A stretch of DNA of 64,000 bases from Saccharopolyspora dendranthemae (GTDB lineage Bacteria; Actinomycetota; Actinomycetes; Mycobacteriales; Pseudonocardiaceae): positions 1,860,001-1,924,000 of the forward strand of contig NZ_VIWX01000001.1 in NCBI RefSeq assembly GCF_007829955.1, written 5' to 3'. The translations under genes and the position numbers were made by a program. How positions within the stretch are numbered: position 1 is the stretch's first letter; the number at the start of each line of letters is the position of its first letter. The notes under the pieces are model-generated. The model was not told the DNA's origin, searched no databases, and worked only from the letters and a program-made list of their open reading frames with translations. Positions 53,282 through 63,544 of the stretch are shown here, in pieces.

Positions 53282-55156
53282 TCAGTCGTCGTCCTTGCCC
53301 GGGGTGTTCTTGGCGACCTGCATCAGGAACTCGATGTTGGTGCGCGACTTGCGCAGCCGGTCCTGCAGGAGTTCCAGCGCCTGCTGCGCGTCGAGTGCGG
53401 CGAGCACCCGGCGGAGCTTGTGGGTCACGGCCAGCTCGTCGGGCGAGAGCAGGATCTCGTCCTTGCGGGTGCTGGAGGAGTCCACGTCGACCGCGGGGAA
53501 CAGCCGCTTGTCGGCGAGCTTGCGATCCAGCTTGAGCTCCGCGTTACCGGTGCCCTTGAACTCCTCGAAGATGACCGTGTCCATGGTCGAACCGGTCTCC
53601 ACCAACGCCGTGGCGAAGATGGTCAGCGAGCCGCCGTTCTCGATGTTCCGCGCCGCGCCCAGGAACCGCTTCGGCGGGTACAGGGCCGTGGAGTCGACAC
53701 CACCGGACAGGATTCGCCCGGATGCCGGGGCCGCCAGGTTGTAGGCGCGGCCCAGGCGCGTGATCGAGTCCAGCAGCACGACGACGTCGTGGCCCATCTC
53801 CACCAGGCGCTTGGCACGCTCGATGGACAGCTCGGCGACCGTGGTGTGGTCCGACGGCGGGCGGTCGAAGGTGGAGGCGATGACCTCACCCTTGACCGAG
53901 CGCTGCATGTCGGTGACCTCTTCCGGACGCTCGTCCGCTAGGACGACCATCAGGTGGCACTCGGGGTTGTTCGTGGTGATCGCGTTGGCGATCGCCTGCA
54001 GCACCATCGTCTTACCGGCCTTGGGCGGCGAAACGATCAGCGCGCGCTGCCCCTTGCCGACGGGCATCACCAGGTCGATGATCCGGCCGGTCAGGTTCTG
54101 CGGCTCGGTCTCCAGGCGCAGGCGCTCGTTCGGGTACAGCGGCGTCAGCTTGTGGAACTCCGAGCGGTTCTTGGAATCATCCGGCTCCAGGCCGTTGATG
54201 GAGTCCACCCGCACCATCGGGTTGAACTTCTGCCGCTGCTGATCGCCCTCACGAGGCTGCTTGATGACGCCCTTGATCGCGTCGCCCCGGCGCAGCCCGT
54301 ACTTGCGCACCAGGGACAGCGAGACGTAGACGTCGTTCGGTCCGGCCAGGTAACCGGAGGTGCGCACGAAGGCGTAGTTCTCCAGCACGTCCAGGATGCC
54401 GGCGACGGGCAGCAGCACGTCGTCCTCGCGGACCTCCGGCTCGCCGCCTTCACCACGACCGCGGTTGCGGCGACGGTCGCGGAAGCGACGTCCCCGACCC
54501 CGGCGACCGCCCTCGTCGTCATCGTCCTGGCGGTTGTCCCGGTCCTGCCGGTCCTGCCGGTTGTTGTCCCGGTCCTGCCGGTTGTCCCGGTCCTGACGGT
54601 TGTTGTCGGACTTGCGCTCGGCGTTGCCGCCACCGCGCTGGTCATCAGAACCGCCCGACTCGGTTCCCGCGTTGTTGCGCCCGTTGGAACGGCGCCGGCG
54701 GTTGTTGTTGCCGCCGCGGCGGTTGTCATCGTCGCCGCCGCTCTCGCCGGACTGCCGCCGAGTGCGGGTACGCGTGGGGGCGGAGCCGTTGTTGTTCGAC
54801 TCGGCCGCGTTGTCGCGCGAGGCGTTGTCGCCCTCGTTGCTGGTGCCCTCGAGAGTCGGCTGCTTGGCCTTGGCGGGGGATTCTTCGCTGCGCACCTGCG
54901 CCTTCTTCGCGGTCGAGCGGGTGCGCGGCGCCGTGGTGCCGCCTCCCTGCTTCTCCTTGATCGCGGCGATCAGGTCGCCCTTGCGGAGGCCCCCGGTCTC
55001 GATCCCCAGCTCCCCCGCGAGTTGGCGCAGTTCGGCAAGAACCATGCCGGAAAGTCCGCCGCGTCGCCGCGGCGCGCCGTTGGCGTCGGCGTCCTGCTGG
55101 CCAGCAGATGAGGTGCCTTCGGCGGCCTCGCTGCTCAACAGTTCGGTGTTGCTCAC
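53282..55156 (-). CDS. rho: Transcription termination factor Rho with low-complexity insert
   Basis: The 624-residue RNA helicase ends transcription. Residues ~35-70 are the Rho N-terminal helical domain (SGMVLAELRQLAGELGIETGGLRKGDLIAAIKEKQ). Residues ~75-240 are a disordered insert rich in Asn, Arg, Asp and Gln. From ~245 comes the RNA-binding OB fold (VAGILDVLENYAFVRTSGYL) and then the ATPase (IVSPPKAGKTMVLQAIANAI, VLLDSITRLGRAYN). Such inserts are usual in actinobacterial Rho and may aid RNA binding. The GTG at 55156 after AGGAAGG is used; the frame is open to 55384. Confidence 0.94.
   Translation of the reverse strand: MSNTELLSSEAAEGTSSAGQQDADANGAPRRRGGLSGMVLAELRQLAGELGIETGGLRKGDLIAAIKEKQGGGTTAPRTRSTAKKAQVRSEESPAKAKQPTLEGTSNEGDNASRDNAAESNNNGSAPTRTRTRRQSGESGGDDDNRRGGNNNRRRRSNGRNNAGTESGGSDDQRGGGNAERKSDNNRQDRDNRQDRDNNRQDRQDRDNRQDDDDEGGRRGRGRRFRDRRRNRGRGEGGEPEVREDDVLLPVAGILDVLENYAFVRTSGYLAGPNDVYVSLSLVRKYGLRRGDAIKGVIKQPREGDQQRQKFNPMVRVDSINGLEPDDSKNRSEFHKLTPLYPNERLRLETEPQNLTGRIIDLVMPVGKGQRALIVSPPKAGKTMVLQAIANAITTNNPECHLMVVLADERPEEVTDMQRSVKGEVIASTFDRPPSDHTTVAELSIERAKRLVEMGHDVVVLLDSITRLGRAYNLAAPASGRILSGGVDSTALYPPKRFLGAARNIENGGSLTIFATALVETGSTMDTVIFEEFKGTGNAELKLDRKLADKRLFPAVDVDSSSTRKDEILLSPDELAVTHKLRRVLAALDAQQALELLQDRLRKSRTNIEFLMQVAKNTPGKDDD
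54528..54606 (-). repeat. Short tandem repeats in the rho insert
   Basis: Repeats of about 9-18 bases of CGGTTGTCCCGGTCCTGC type encode NRQDRD and NRQD units (about residues 184-210 of Rho). Such repeats can change length by slippage. Confidence 0.75.
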
Positions 55157-56028
55157 GAATGTCCTTCCTGACCGGACCGCGCCTCCTACGCGACCCAGCG
55201 GATTGCCCGCCCGCTCGTTTGAGTGCGGACGGCCGGTATGTGCTACCAGCCCTTTCGCCGGTCGGATTCGCCCCTTGGACGCAGCATTACCGACTTCGAC
55301 GTTGGCTCGGGGAACCAGCAGCACCGGGCAGTGGGAGGCACCCGGCTCGCGTGGTCCATGTGCGACGCATCCACTCCGATCCACACGTGCCGATGCACGT
55401 CCTGCCGCCTCATTCCAGGAATCCCCGACTCTCGGATTGCCCCGATGGTGAACCGGGAAACTTCAGGATCCGGGTCGGCGTCATGGTCACCTTGGGAGGC
55501 CACACCGTGGAACTTAAGGCCCCCGACCCGACATCGGCAACGGATTGGCGTCGATGATCCCGAAGCGAACTCACTTTGAGTTGACAACTCCTGCCTCGGT
55601 CACCGCATTCGCCAGACCCACCTAAGTTGATCTTCGCCCGTGTCGGGCGGAGCCAATTCACAGCGGGAGATGCGCCCCGGAAAACGATGTTCCGGACACG
55701 GCACCGGCCCTAGGCGCGGTGACTGATTGACCTTGAGGGTAGACGCCCAGTAGTTCGGGTGCAACAACCCCCTGGGCGTGTGGCGCCCTGCAGATCGTGC
55801 CGTCGACTTTCCGCGAAACGAGAACTCCGGAAAGCGGTCGCGATCTCCTCGTCCGGAGATCGGGTCCACCACACTTCCACCAGCGACTCGCACTGCCGGA
55901 CCGTCGGCGACACTTCCTTTCTACCACTCCACGCCGGTCCGCCGCGCTCGGGGCCGGTGAACAGCGCTTTCTCCGCACCCCGCGTTCCGGGAAGCGGGCC
56001 GAACGCGAGCCGGCGCCCGGGGCGAGGA
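55157..56028. other. 870-base gene-free region between thrB and rho
   Basis: No reading frame here has actinomycete-like codon use or a recognisable product, and base composition is visibly less GC-rich than the genes. It should hold the rho promoter and a long leader. A 13-base palindrome GAGTTGACAACTC lies at 55578-55590. No dispersed repeat copy is present. Rho genes in other bacteria are autoregulated in their leaders, so this may be one; that is inference. Confidence 0.5.
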
Positions 56029-56946
56029 TCAAGCCTCGACTCGCGTCCGAACCCCTTCGCGGTCGACCGGGAGATCCAGGACGGCGAACCCGCTCGGAAC
56101 GAGATCGCGAACGTCCACGTTCTTGACCGGCAGAGCCAGCACGGTCGGCCCCGCTCCCGACACCGCGGCAGCGATCCCCTCGGAGCGAAGTCCGCGGACC
56201 AGCGCGACGGTCTCCGGCCAAGCCGGTTCCCGGTAGTCCTGGTGCAGCCGGTCGTCGGTGGCGGCCAGCAGCAGCGACGGGTCCCTGGTGAGCGCGTGCA
56301 CGGCCAGTGCTGAACGGCCTGCGGCGAACGCGGCATCGGCGTGCGGAACCTGTTCCGGCAACAACCCGCGCGTCAGGTGCGTCGCCGATTCCGCTTGTGG
56401 CACAAAGGCGACCGGCGCGACGTCCGGGTGCACGGGAACGCTGACCGCGCGGAAGCGGCCGGACTCCCGCCAGGCGAGGACGAAATCACCGAGCAAGCTC
56501 GCCGCCACGTTGTCCGCGTGGCCTTCGCGAACCGCAGCCAGGTGCAGCGCCCGCTCGGCGTTCTCCGTTGCGCGCAGGTCGATTCCCGCCAGGCCGTGGG
56601 CGAGCGCGACCCCGGCGACGATCGCCGCGGCCGAAGACCCGAGCCCGCGTGAATGCGGAATGTTGTTCTCGCAGCGCAGGTCCAGCGCAGGCGGTTCCGG
56701 AAAACCGAGCTCCGACAAGGTGTCGTGCACGACGCGGACAACGAGGTGCCGCTCATCCGCCGGGAGCGAACCCGCGCCCTGCCCGGTGACCGACACGGTC
56801 GCCGATCCGACCGGGCCGTCGGTCACGCGCGCGTGCACCTTGTCGTGCAAGGACAAGGCCATGCCCAGCGCGTCGAAACCGGAGCCGAGGTTCGCCGTCG
56901 ATGCGGGAACCTCGACCCCGACCTCGCGCACCGGGAACGAACTCAA
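56029..56946 (-). CDS. thrB: Homoserine kinase
   Basis: The 305-residue GHMP kinase phosphorylates homoserine for threonine synthesis. It has [21 protein letters not shown] at the N-terminus, the ATP-binding [23 protein letters not shown] and [13 protein letters not shown] near the C-terminus. The TTG at 56946 overlaps the thrC stop (TTGA), eight bases after GGAG. It is the last gene of argS-lysA-hom-thrC-thrB. Confidence 0.94.
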   Translation of the reverse strand: MSSFPVREVGVEVPASTANLGSGFDALGMALSLHDKVHARVTDGPVGSATVSVTGQGAGSLPADERHLVVRVVHDTLSELGFPEPPALDLRCENNIPHSRGLGSSAAAIVAGVALAHGLAGIDLRATENAERALHLAAVREGHADNVAASLLGDFVLAWRESGRFRAVSVPVHPDVAPVAFVPQAESATHLTRGLLPEQVPHADAAFAAGRSALAVHALTRDPSLLLAATDDRLHQDYREPAWPETVALVRGLRSEGIAAAVSGAGPTVLALPVKNVDVRDLVPSGFAVLDLPVDREGVRTRVEA

Positions 56947-58031
56947 CGCAGCTCCAGCGCGTCGGCGACGGCGCTCGGGTCGACCGGCAGCGGCTCGACC
57001 TCCACCATGCCCGCGAGCGCGGTGTCGGGGTCCTTCAACCCGTGCCCAGTGACCGTGCACACCACGACGGAGTCCTTCGGCAGGCGCCCGTCGGCGGAGC
57101 TGGCCAGCAGACCGGCGACGCTGGAAGCGGAGGCGGGCTCGACGAACACGCCTTCCCGCGCGGCCAGCACCCGGTAGGCGTTGAGGATCTCCTCGTCGGT
57201 CACCGCGGAGAACAAGCCCTCGGAGGCCTCCTTGGCCTTGACCGCGCCCTCCCAGGAAGCCGGGCTACCGACCCGGATCGCGGTCGCGATGGTCTCGGGT
57301 TCGGACACCGGCTGGCCGTGCACCAGCGGAGCCGCACCGGCGGCCTGGAAGCCGAACATCCGCGGCAGCGAGTCGATGAGGCCGTCGCGGTGGTACTCGG
57401 CGTAGCCCTTCCAGTAGGCCGTGATGTTGCCGGCGTTGCCGACCGGCAGGCAGTGGATGTCGGGAGCGCGGTCCAGGACGTCGCAGATCTCGAACGCCGC
57501 GGTCTTCTGGCCTTCCAGGCGGACCGGGTTGACCGAGTTGACCAGCGTGACCGGGTGCTCCGCGGAAGTCTTGCGAGCCAGCTCCAGGCAGTCGTCGAAG
57601 TTGCCCTGCACCTGCAGGATCTTCGCTCCGTGCACCACGGCCTGCGCGAGCTTGCCGAGCGCGATCTTGCCCCTGGGCACCAGAACCGCGGAGGTCAGCC
57701 CTGCGCGAGCCGCGTAGGCGGCGGCCGATGCCGAGGTGTTGCCGGTCGAGGCGCAGATGACGGCCTTGCTCCCCTCGGCGAGCGCGTGCGTCATGGCCAC
57801 CGTCATGCCGCGGTCCTTGAACGAACCGGTCGGGTTGGCGCCCTCCACCTTCAAGTAGACGGTGCACCCGGTCTGCTCGGACAGGTACGGCGCGGGCACC
57901 AGCGGGGTGTTGCCCTCCTGCAGGGTCACGATGCGCGCCCCGTCCGGAACCTCCACCCGGTCGCGGTAGGCCTCGATCAGGCCCGGCCATCCTGCTCCGG
58001 ACCGCGTCGGAGCACTCTGGATGTTCGTCAC
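56943..58031 (-). CDS. thrC: Threonine synthase
   Basis: The 362-residue pyridoxal-phosphate enzyme converts phosphohomoserine to threonine. The lysine that binds the cofactor lies in [18 protein letters not shown], the phosphate loop is in [21 protein letters not shown] and [19 protein letters not shown] precedes. It starts at a GTG overlapping the hom stop (GTGA), so translation is coupled. Confidence 0.96.
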   Translation of the reverse strand: MTNIQSAPTRSGAGWPGLIEAYRDRVEVPDGARIVTLQEGNTPLVPAPYLSEQTGCTVYLKVEGANPTGSFKDRGMTVAMTHALAEGSKAVICASTGNTSASAAAYAARAGLTSAVLVPRGKIALGKLAQAVVHGAKILQVQGNFDDCLELARKTSAEHPVTLVNSVNPVRLEGQKTAAFEICDVLDRAPDIHCLPVGNAGNITAYWKGYAEYHRDGLIDSLPRMFGFQAAGAAPLVHGQPVSEPETIATAIRVGSPASWEGAVKAKEASEGLFSAVTDEEILNAYRVLAAREGVFVEPASASSVAGLLASSADGRLPKDSVVVCTVTGHGLKDPDTALAGMVEVEPLPVDPSAVADALELR

Positions 58032-59332
58032 GTCGGTTCACCTTCCACGCGCATCACGCTGACCACTTCGCGCACAATCGGGAGCTGCGCAATCTTGTCC
58101 ACTGTGGACGACAGTGCTGCGTCGTCGGCCGTGTGCGTGACCACCACGAGACTGGCCTCCGCACCCCTGCCCTGCTGACGCACCACCGAAATGCTCACAT
58201 CGTGCTCGTTGAACGTCGCCGCGACCTGCGAGAGCACGCCCGGCTTGTCCGCCACGTCGAGACTGATGTGGTAGCGGGTGGGGGTTTTGCCCATGGGCTG
58301 CACCGGCAATTCGGCGTGCGCGGATTCGCGCGGTCCCTTGCCCTTCACGACCAGGTTCCGGGCGACCGCGACGAGGTCTCCCAGCACCGCGCTCGCAGTC
58401 GGCGCACCCCCGGCACCCTGCCCGTAGAACATGAGCTGACCGGCGGCTTCCGCCTCCACGAACACCGCGTTGAACGCCCCGCCCACGCCGGCCAGCGGGT
58501 GGCTGCGGGGAATCATCGCCGGATGCACGCGCGCCGAGACGGACTCCACGCCGTTGTCGTCCACCACGCGCTCGCAGATCGCCAGCAACTTCACCGTGCG
58601 GTCGAGGGTGACCGCAGCCGCGATGTCGCCCGGCGTGACAGCCGAGATCCCCTCGCGGTGCACCTCGCTGGCCGTGACCCGGGTGTGGAACGCCAGCGAC
58701 GCGAGAATGGCGGCCTTCGCCGCGGCGTCGAACCCGTCCACGTCCGCCGTCGGGTCCGCCTCCGCGTAGCCCAGTCGCCCGGCCTCGTCGAGGGTCTCCG
58801 AATAGCCGGCTCCGGTGGAGTCCATCGCCGACAGGATGTAGTTGGTCGTGCCGTTGACGATGCCCATGACCCGGTTGATCCGGTCCCCGGCCAACGACTC
58901 GCGCAGCGGCCGCAACAGCGGAATCGCGCCTGCCACGGAAGCCTCGAAGTAGATGTCGGTGCCCGCCTCGTCCGCGGCCGCGTAGAGCTCCGACCCGTGC
59001 TCGGCCAGCAGCGCCTTGTTCGCCGTCACCACCGACTTGCCCGAGCGCAACGCCGTCAGCAACAGCGACCGGGCAGGTTCGATGCCGCCGATGAGCTCGA
59101 CGACGACATCCACATCACCCTCCACCAACGCCTGAGCGTCGGTGGTCAACAGGTTCTCGGGCACCTCGGGATGCTTGTGCGGGCGCCGCACGGCGACGCC
59201 GGTGACCAGCATCGGGGCACCGGTGCGCGCCGCGAATTCCTCCGGTTGGTCCTGCAGCAGCCGCAGCACCTCTGTGCCCACGGTGCCGCACCCCAACAGC
59301 GCGACCCTGATCGGTTCACGGTCCCGGATCAC
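58028..59332 (-). CDS. hom: Homoserine dehydrogenase with ACT domain
   Basis: The 434-residue enzyme reduces aspartate semialdehyde to homoserine. It has the NAD(P)-binding [16 protein letters not shown], the catalytic-domain [14 protein letters not shown] and [26 protein letters not shown], and a C-terminal ACT domain ([27 protein letters not shown]) that usually mediates threonine feedback. It starts at the GTG at 59332, directly after the lysA stop. Confidence 0.96.
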   Translation of the reverse strand: MIRDREPIRVALLGCGTVGTEVLRLLQDQPEEFAARTGAPMLVTGVAVRRPHKHPEVPENLLTTDAQALVEGDVDVVVELIGGIEPARSLLLTALRSGKSVVTANKALLAEHGSELYAAADEAGTDIYFEASVAGAIPLLRPLRESLAGDRINRVMGIVNGTTNYILSAMDSTGAGYSETLDEAGRLGYAEADPTADVDGFDAAAKAAILASLAFHTRVTASEVHREGISAVTPGDIAAAVTLDRTVKLLAICERVVDDNGVESVSARVHPAMIPRSHPLAGVGGAFNAVFVEAEAAGQLMFYGQGAGGAPTASAVLGDLVAVARNLVVKGKGPRESAHAELPVQPMGKTPTRYHISLDVADKPGVLSQVAATFNEHDVSISVVRQQGRGAEASLVVVTHTADDAALSSTVDKIAQLPIVREVVSVMRVEGEPT

Positions 59333-60751
59333 TCACACCTCCAGCCGGAGCAGGTCGTCCTCGGTCTCCCTGCGCAGCAACAATCGCGCCTGACCAGCGC
59401 TCACCGCAACGACCGGCGGCTTGGGCAGGCGGTTGTAGTTGCTGGCCATCACGTAGCAGTACGCCCCGGTGGCGGCCACCGCGAGCAGGTCTCCCGGAGC
59501 AATGTCCTCTGGAAGCCAGCAATCGCGCACCACTACGTCACCGGACTCACAGTGCTTGCCCACGATGCGGGACAGAACCGGCTCCGCCTCGGCCGAGCGC
59601 GACACCAATCGGCTGTCGTAGACCGCGTCGTAGAGGGAGGTGCGGATGTTGTCGCTCATGCCGCCGTCAACGCTGACGTAACGACGATCGACGTCAGCCC
59701 CGATCGCGACGTCCTTGATCGTGCCCACCTCGTAGACCGTCATCATGCTCGGGCCGACGATGGCGCGGCCCGGCTCCACGGCGATCTTGGGCGTCGGCAG
59801 ACCGGCGTTGTCGGCTTCCTTGCCGACGATCTCGAACAGCCGAGTCGCCAGCTGCGAGGGAGGCATCGGGTCGTCCTCGGAGGTGTAGGCGATGCCCAGC
59901 CCACCACCGAGGTCCACGGTGTCGGCAGCGGCCAGCGCCTCCTCACCGTGCTCCTCGCGCAGCTCGGCCAGCAGCCGGACCACGCGGTGCGCGGCCAGTT
60001 CGAATCCGTCCACCTCGAAGATCTGCGAACCGATGTGGCTGTGCAGGCCGGCCAGCTTCAGCGCATCGGCCTTGAACACCCGACGCACCGCCTCGGCGGC
60101 CTGCCCCGCGGCCAGCGAGAACCCGAACTTCTGGTCCTCGTGCGCGGTGGCGATGAACTCGTGGGTGTGCGCCTCGACGCCGACGGTGACCCGCACCAGC
60201 ACCCGCTGCGTGGTGCCGCGCTGGGCGGCGATGTGGTCGAGCCGGGCGATCTCGTGGAACGAGTCGAGCACGACGGAACCGACGCCGGCTTCCACGGCAG
60301 CGGTCAGCTCCGCGACGGACTTGTTGTTGCCGTGGAACGTGATGCGCTCTGCCGGGAACCCCGCGCGCAGCGCGACGGCCAGCTCGCCGCCGCTGCACAC
60401 GTCGAGGCTCAGCCCCTCCTCGGCGACCCAGCGGGCCACCTCGGTGCAGAGGAACGCCTTGGAGGCGTAGTGCACCGCGGACGGGTCGCCGAAAGCCTCG
60501 GCGTAGTCGCGGCAGCGGGACCGGAAGTCGTCCTCGTCGAGCACGAACAGCGGTGTGCCGTACTGCTCGGCGAGCTCGCGGACGTCCAAGCCCGCGACGC
60601 GGACGACGCCGTCGGGACCGCGCTCGCTGTTGCGCGGCCACACGTGCGGGTGCAGCAGATCGATCTCCCCGGTCGTCGCCGGGGACGGTCCTGCGGTGTT
60701 GCCGGGCGGCACGACGTCGGCGTGCCGCGGCCCGGCGGGATGGGCGCGCAT
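59333..60751 (-). CDS. lysA: Diaminopimelate decarboxylase
   Basis: The 472-residue pyridoxal-phosphate enzyme makes lysine from meso-diaminopimelate. The cofactor lysine lies in [64 protein letters not shown] and the active-site Cys region [10 protein letters not shown] follow. The ATG at 60751 with AAGGAG upstream is used. It lies between argS and hom as in mycobacteria. Confidence 0.96.
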   Translation of the reverse strand: MRAHPAGPRHADVVPPGNTAGPSPATTGEIDLLHPHVWPRNSERGPDGVVRVAGLDVRELAEQYGTPLFVLDEDDFRSRCRDYAEAFGDPSAVHYASKAFLCTEVARWVAEEGLSLDVCSGGELAVALRAGFPAERITFHGNNKSVAELTAAVEAGVGSVVLDSFHEIARLDHIAAQRGTTQRVLVRVTVGVEAHTHEFIATAHEDQKFGFSLAAGQAAEAVRRVFKADALKLAGLHSHIGSQIFEVDGFELAAHRVVRLLAELREEHGEEALAAADTVDLGGGLGIAYTSEDDPMPPSQLATRLFEIVGKEADNAGLPTPKIAVEPGRAIVGPSMMTVYEVGTIKDVAIGADVDRRYVSVDGGMSDNIRTSLYDAVYDSRLVSRSAEAEPVLSRIVGKHCESGDVVVRDCWLPEDIAPGDLLAVAATGAYCYVMASNYNRLPKPPVVAVSAGQARLLLRRETEDDLLRLEV

Positions 60752-60845
60752 GTTGACAAAGCTCCTTCGCGCAGCCTGCCGCTGGACAGGCGGTGAGATG
60801 GGCAGCACGGTCCCTCGTCGTTGAGGGGAACCCGCCTGCCTGCGA

Positions 60846-62507
60846 TTACATCTGTTCCGGCGCGCTCACGCCGAGCAGACCCAGACCGTTGGCCAGGACC
60901 TGGCGGGCGGCCTCGCACAGCTGAAGCCGCGCGATGGTCAGCGGATTGGACTGGTCGTCACCGGGCTGCAGAACGCGGCACGCGTCGTAGAACTTGTGGT
61001 ACGCGCTGGCCACGTCCTCCAGGTAACGAGCCACCCGGTGCGGTTCGCGCAGTTGGGCGGCCGAGCTCACCACTCGCGGGAACTCGCCCAGGGTGCGGAT
61101 CAGGTCGCCCTCACGTTCGTGGGTGAGCAGCGACAGATCGGCATTCTCCACGGCTCCCCGCTCGATGCCCAGGGATGTGGCGTTGCGCTGCAACGACGAG
61201 AGCCGGGCGTGCGCGTACTGCACGTAGAAGACGGGGTTCTCGTTGGTGCGCTTGCTGATCAGGTCCAGGTCGATGTCCACGGCGGAATCGACCGACGAAC
61301 GGATCAACGAGTAGCGCGCGGCGTCGACACCGACGGCCTCGACCAGATCCTCGAGGGTGACCACGGTGCCTGCGCGCTTGCTCATCCGGACCGGTTTGCC
61401 CTCGCGCACCAGGTTCACCATCTGCCCGATGAGGACCTCGACCACGGCCGGGTCGTCACCGAGCGCCGCCGCGGCGGCCTTGAGCCGGGCGATGTAGCCG
61501 TGGTGGTCGGCGCCGAGCATGTAGAGGCACAGGTCGAACCCGCGGGAGCGCTTGTCCCGCAGGTAGGCGATGTCACCGGCGATGTAGGCCGGATCCCCGT
61601 CGCTCTTGATGACCACCCGGTCCTTGTCGTCGCCGTACTCGGTGGAGCGCAGCCACCAGGCGCCGTCCGCGGCGTAGAGGTGGTCGGAGGCCTTGAGCTG
61701 CTCGACGCAGGACTCGACCTGGCCGGAGCTGTGCAGCGAGTCCTCGTGGAAGTAGACGTCGAAGACCGTGCCGAAGTCGTTCAGGCTCTGCTTGATCTCC
61801 TCGAACATCGTCCCGACACCGACGCGGCGGAAGACCTCGTGCCGCTCGTCCTCGGGCAGCTCGAGCACTCCCGGCTCCGCCGCGAGCACCTGCTGGGCGA
61901 TCTCGGCGATGTAGTCGCCGCCGTAACCGTCCTCGGGAGCGGGCTCACCGGTGGCCCCGGCGATCAGGGAGCGGACGAACCGATCGATCTGCGCGCCCGC
62001 GTCGTTGAAGTAGTACTCGCGGGTCACCTCGGCGCCCTGAGCGGAAAGTACCCGTCCCAGCGCATCGCCCGCGGCAGCCCAGCGGGTGCCGCCGAGGTGG
62101 ATGGGGCCGGTCGGGTTGGCCGAGACGAACTCGAGGTTGACCTTCAGACCGGTGTAGAGGTCGCCGGCGCCGTAAGCGGCACCGCTGCTCAGCGCCTCGC
62201 GCACGATCTGGCCCTGGGCGTCGGCGGCGAGCCGTAGGTTCAGGAAACCAGGACCGGCGACATCGACGACGTCGATGGCGTCCTGGCTGGTCAGCGCCTC
62301 AGCGAGCCAGGTAGCGAGATCGCGCGGGGCGACTCCCGCCTTCTTGGCGACCTGCATCGCGAGGTTGGTCGCGTAATCACCGTGCTCCGGGTTTCGCGGG
62401 CGCTCGACCGTGACCGTCTCAGGCAGCACCGACGTGTCCAGCCCACGGGCGGAGAGCACGTCGACGGCGGTGTTGCGGACCAGTTCAGCGAGCGCGGCAG
62501 GAGTCAC
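60846..62507 (-). CDS. argS: Arginyl-tRNA synthetase
   Basis: The 553-residue class I synthetase charges tRNA-Arg. The HIGH-like motif lies in [22 protein letters not shown] and the KMSKS-like motif in [21 protein letters not shown]-terminal anticodon-binding domain ([12 protein letters not shown]...[22 protein letters not shown]) completes it. The GTG at 62507 gives the family start. It is first in the argS-lysA-hom-thrC-thrB operon; the promoter must lie in the 250-base gap to the divergent DUF3105 gene, where I could not fix its position. Confidence 0.96.
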   Translation of the reverse strand: MTPAALAELVRNTAVDVLSARGLDTSVLPETVTVERPRNPEHGDYATNLAMQVAKKAGVAPRDLATWLAEALTSQDAIDVVDVAGPGFLNLRLAADAQGQIVREALSSGAAYGAGDLYTGLKVNLEFVSANPTGPIHLGGTRWAAAGDALGRVLSAQGAEVTREYYFNDAGAQIDRFVRSLIAGATGEPAPEDGYGGDYIAEIAQQVLAAEPGVLELPEDERHEVFRRVGVGTMFEEIKQSLNDFGTVFDVYFHEDSLHSSGQVESCVEQLKASDHLYAADGAWWLRSTEYGDDKDRVVIKSDGDPAYIAGDIAYLRDKRSRGFDLCLYMLGADHHGYIARLKAAAAALGDDPAVVEVLIGQMVNLVREGKPVRMSKRAGTVVTLEDLVEAVGVDAARYSLIRSSVDSAVDIDLDLISKRTNENPVFYVQYAHARLSSLQRNATSLGIERGAVENADLSLLTHEREGDLIRTLGEFPRVVSSAAQLREPHRVARYLEDVASAYHKFYDACRVLQPGDDQSNPLTIARLQLCEAARQVLANGLGLLGVSAPEQM

Positions 62508-62761
62508 CCTGTGAAGTCTAGGGATCCTTCGACCCAGTTCAGACGCCGGGTAGCCGCCCACTCCGTGGACTCGGTCAGGCCATTCGGCCCAGACCGGTGC
62601 CTGCGCACGACCGAGACGACCACAGGGCGTGATCGGGCCGTTGTCTGTGTGTGAGAACGTGTGGTGGCGAGCATTTGCCTACCGGCACACCGCCATACGG
62701 GCAATCTCTACACTGGCGGGCGCTGTCCCCAGGTTCTGGCGAGACGAGGTTTGCGAGCAGC

Positions 62762-63544
62762 ATGGCTAAGAACAAGGCGGTGCGCGGCGCCGCGGTGGTG
62801 AACCAACGGTCGATCCCGTGGGTGCTGGTCGCCGGGGTGACGGTGGTCGCGGTGTTCGCGTCGGTCATCTTCGGCTACGCCTACAGCCGGTGGTCGGATC
62901 AGGCAGCGACACGTGACGCGCAGGCCGCAGCGGAGAAGGCCACCGAGGCGTTCAAGCCCTCGCCGCAGAACCCGGACCCGTCGAAGGGGATCCAGGGCGT
63001 CGTCACCGCTGACTACAAGGCGCAGCAGCACGTCACGCCCACCCAGCGCGTCGCCTACGACAAGAACCCGCCCTTCGGCGGCCCGCACGACGGCGTCTGG
63101 GCCGACTGCACCGGCGTGGTCTACCCGCAGCCGGTGCGCACCGAGAACATGGTCCACTCGCTGGAGCACGGCGCGGTCTGGATCGCCTACAACCCGGACA
63201 AGGTCGACGAGGCCTCCCTCGACCGCCTCAAGGTCCGCGCGCAGGGCAAGCCGTACACGATGCTGTCGCCGTACCCGGGCCTGGACAAGGCGGTCTCCCT
63301 GCAGTCCTGGGGCCACCAGCTCAAGGTCGACAACGCCGACGATCCGCGGATCGACCAGTTCATCACCGCGCTGCGGCTGAACAACAACGGCGTGTACCCC
63401 GAGATCGGCGGTTCCTGCCAGGCCTACCCGGGCGCGTTCGACACCAACAACCCGCCGAAGTTCGACGCGAGTCCGCCCGGGCCCGACGCGGTCACCATGG
63501 ACGGCAAGGGCTCGAACACGACCGCAGGCCAAATGGGGCAGTGA
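62762..63544 (+). CDS. DUF3105 membrane-anchored extracellular protein
   Basis: The 260-residue protein has one N-terminal membrane helix (IPWVLVAGVTVVAVFASVIFGYAYS) and an extracytoplasmic domain with the DUF3105 pattern NPPFGGPHDGVWADCTGVVYPQPVRTENMVHSLEHGAVWIAYNP. The conserved His residues and the Cys pair suggest metal or redox binding. The ATG at 62762 is used. The next gene starts within its stop (GTGA), a fixed pairing with DUF305. Confidence 0.9.
   Translation: MAKNKAVRGAAVVNQRSIPWVLVAGVTVVAVFASVIFGYAYSRWSDQAATRDAQAAAEKATEAFKPSPQNPDPSKGIQGVVTADYKAQQHVTPTQRVAYDKNPPFGGPHDGVWADCTGVVYPQPVRTENMVHSLEHGAVWIAYNPDKVDEASLDRLKVRAQGKPYTMLSPYPGLDKAVSLQSWGHQLKVDNADDPRIDQFITALRLNNNGVYPEIGGSCQAYPGAFDTNNPPKFDASPPGPDAVTMDGKGSNTTAGQMGQ

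Noticed and set aside
55410..55893. Short frames in the thrB-rho gap
   Set aside because: No ribosome-binding site, poor codon use and no recognisable product on either strand.
58133..60796. 887-codon open frame on the plus strand
   Set aside because: It is antisense to hom and lysA, which have clear family motifs. Long mirror frames are common in high-GC DNA, and its product is low-complexity His/Arg/Gly/Val-rich.
60821..60845. GAGGGGAACCCGCCTGCC between lysA and argS as a repeat copy
   Set aside because: Only GGGAACC is shared; the 3' half does not match either subtype.
62508..62761. RNA gene or riboswitch before argS
   Set aside because: No cloverleaf or known leader pattern could be built; it looks like an ordinary divergent promoter region.
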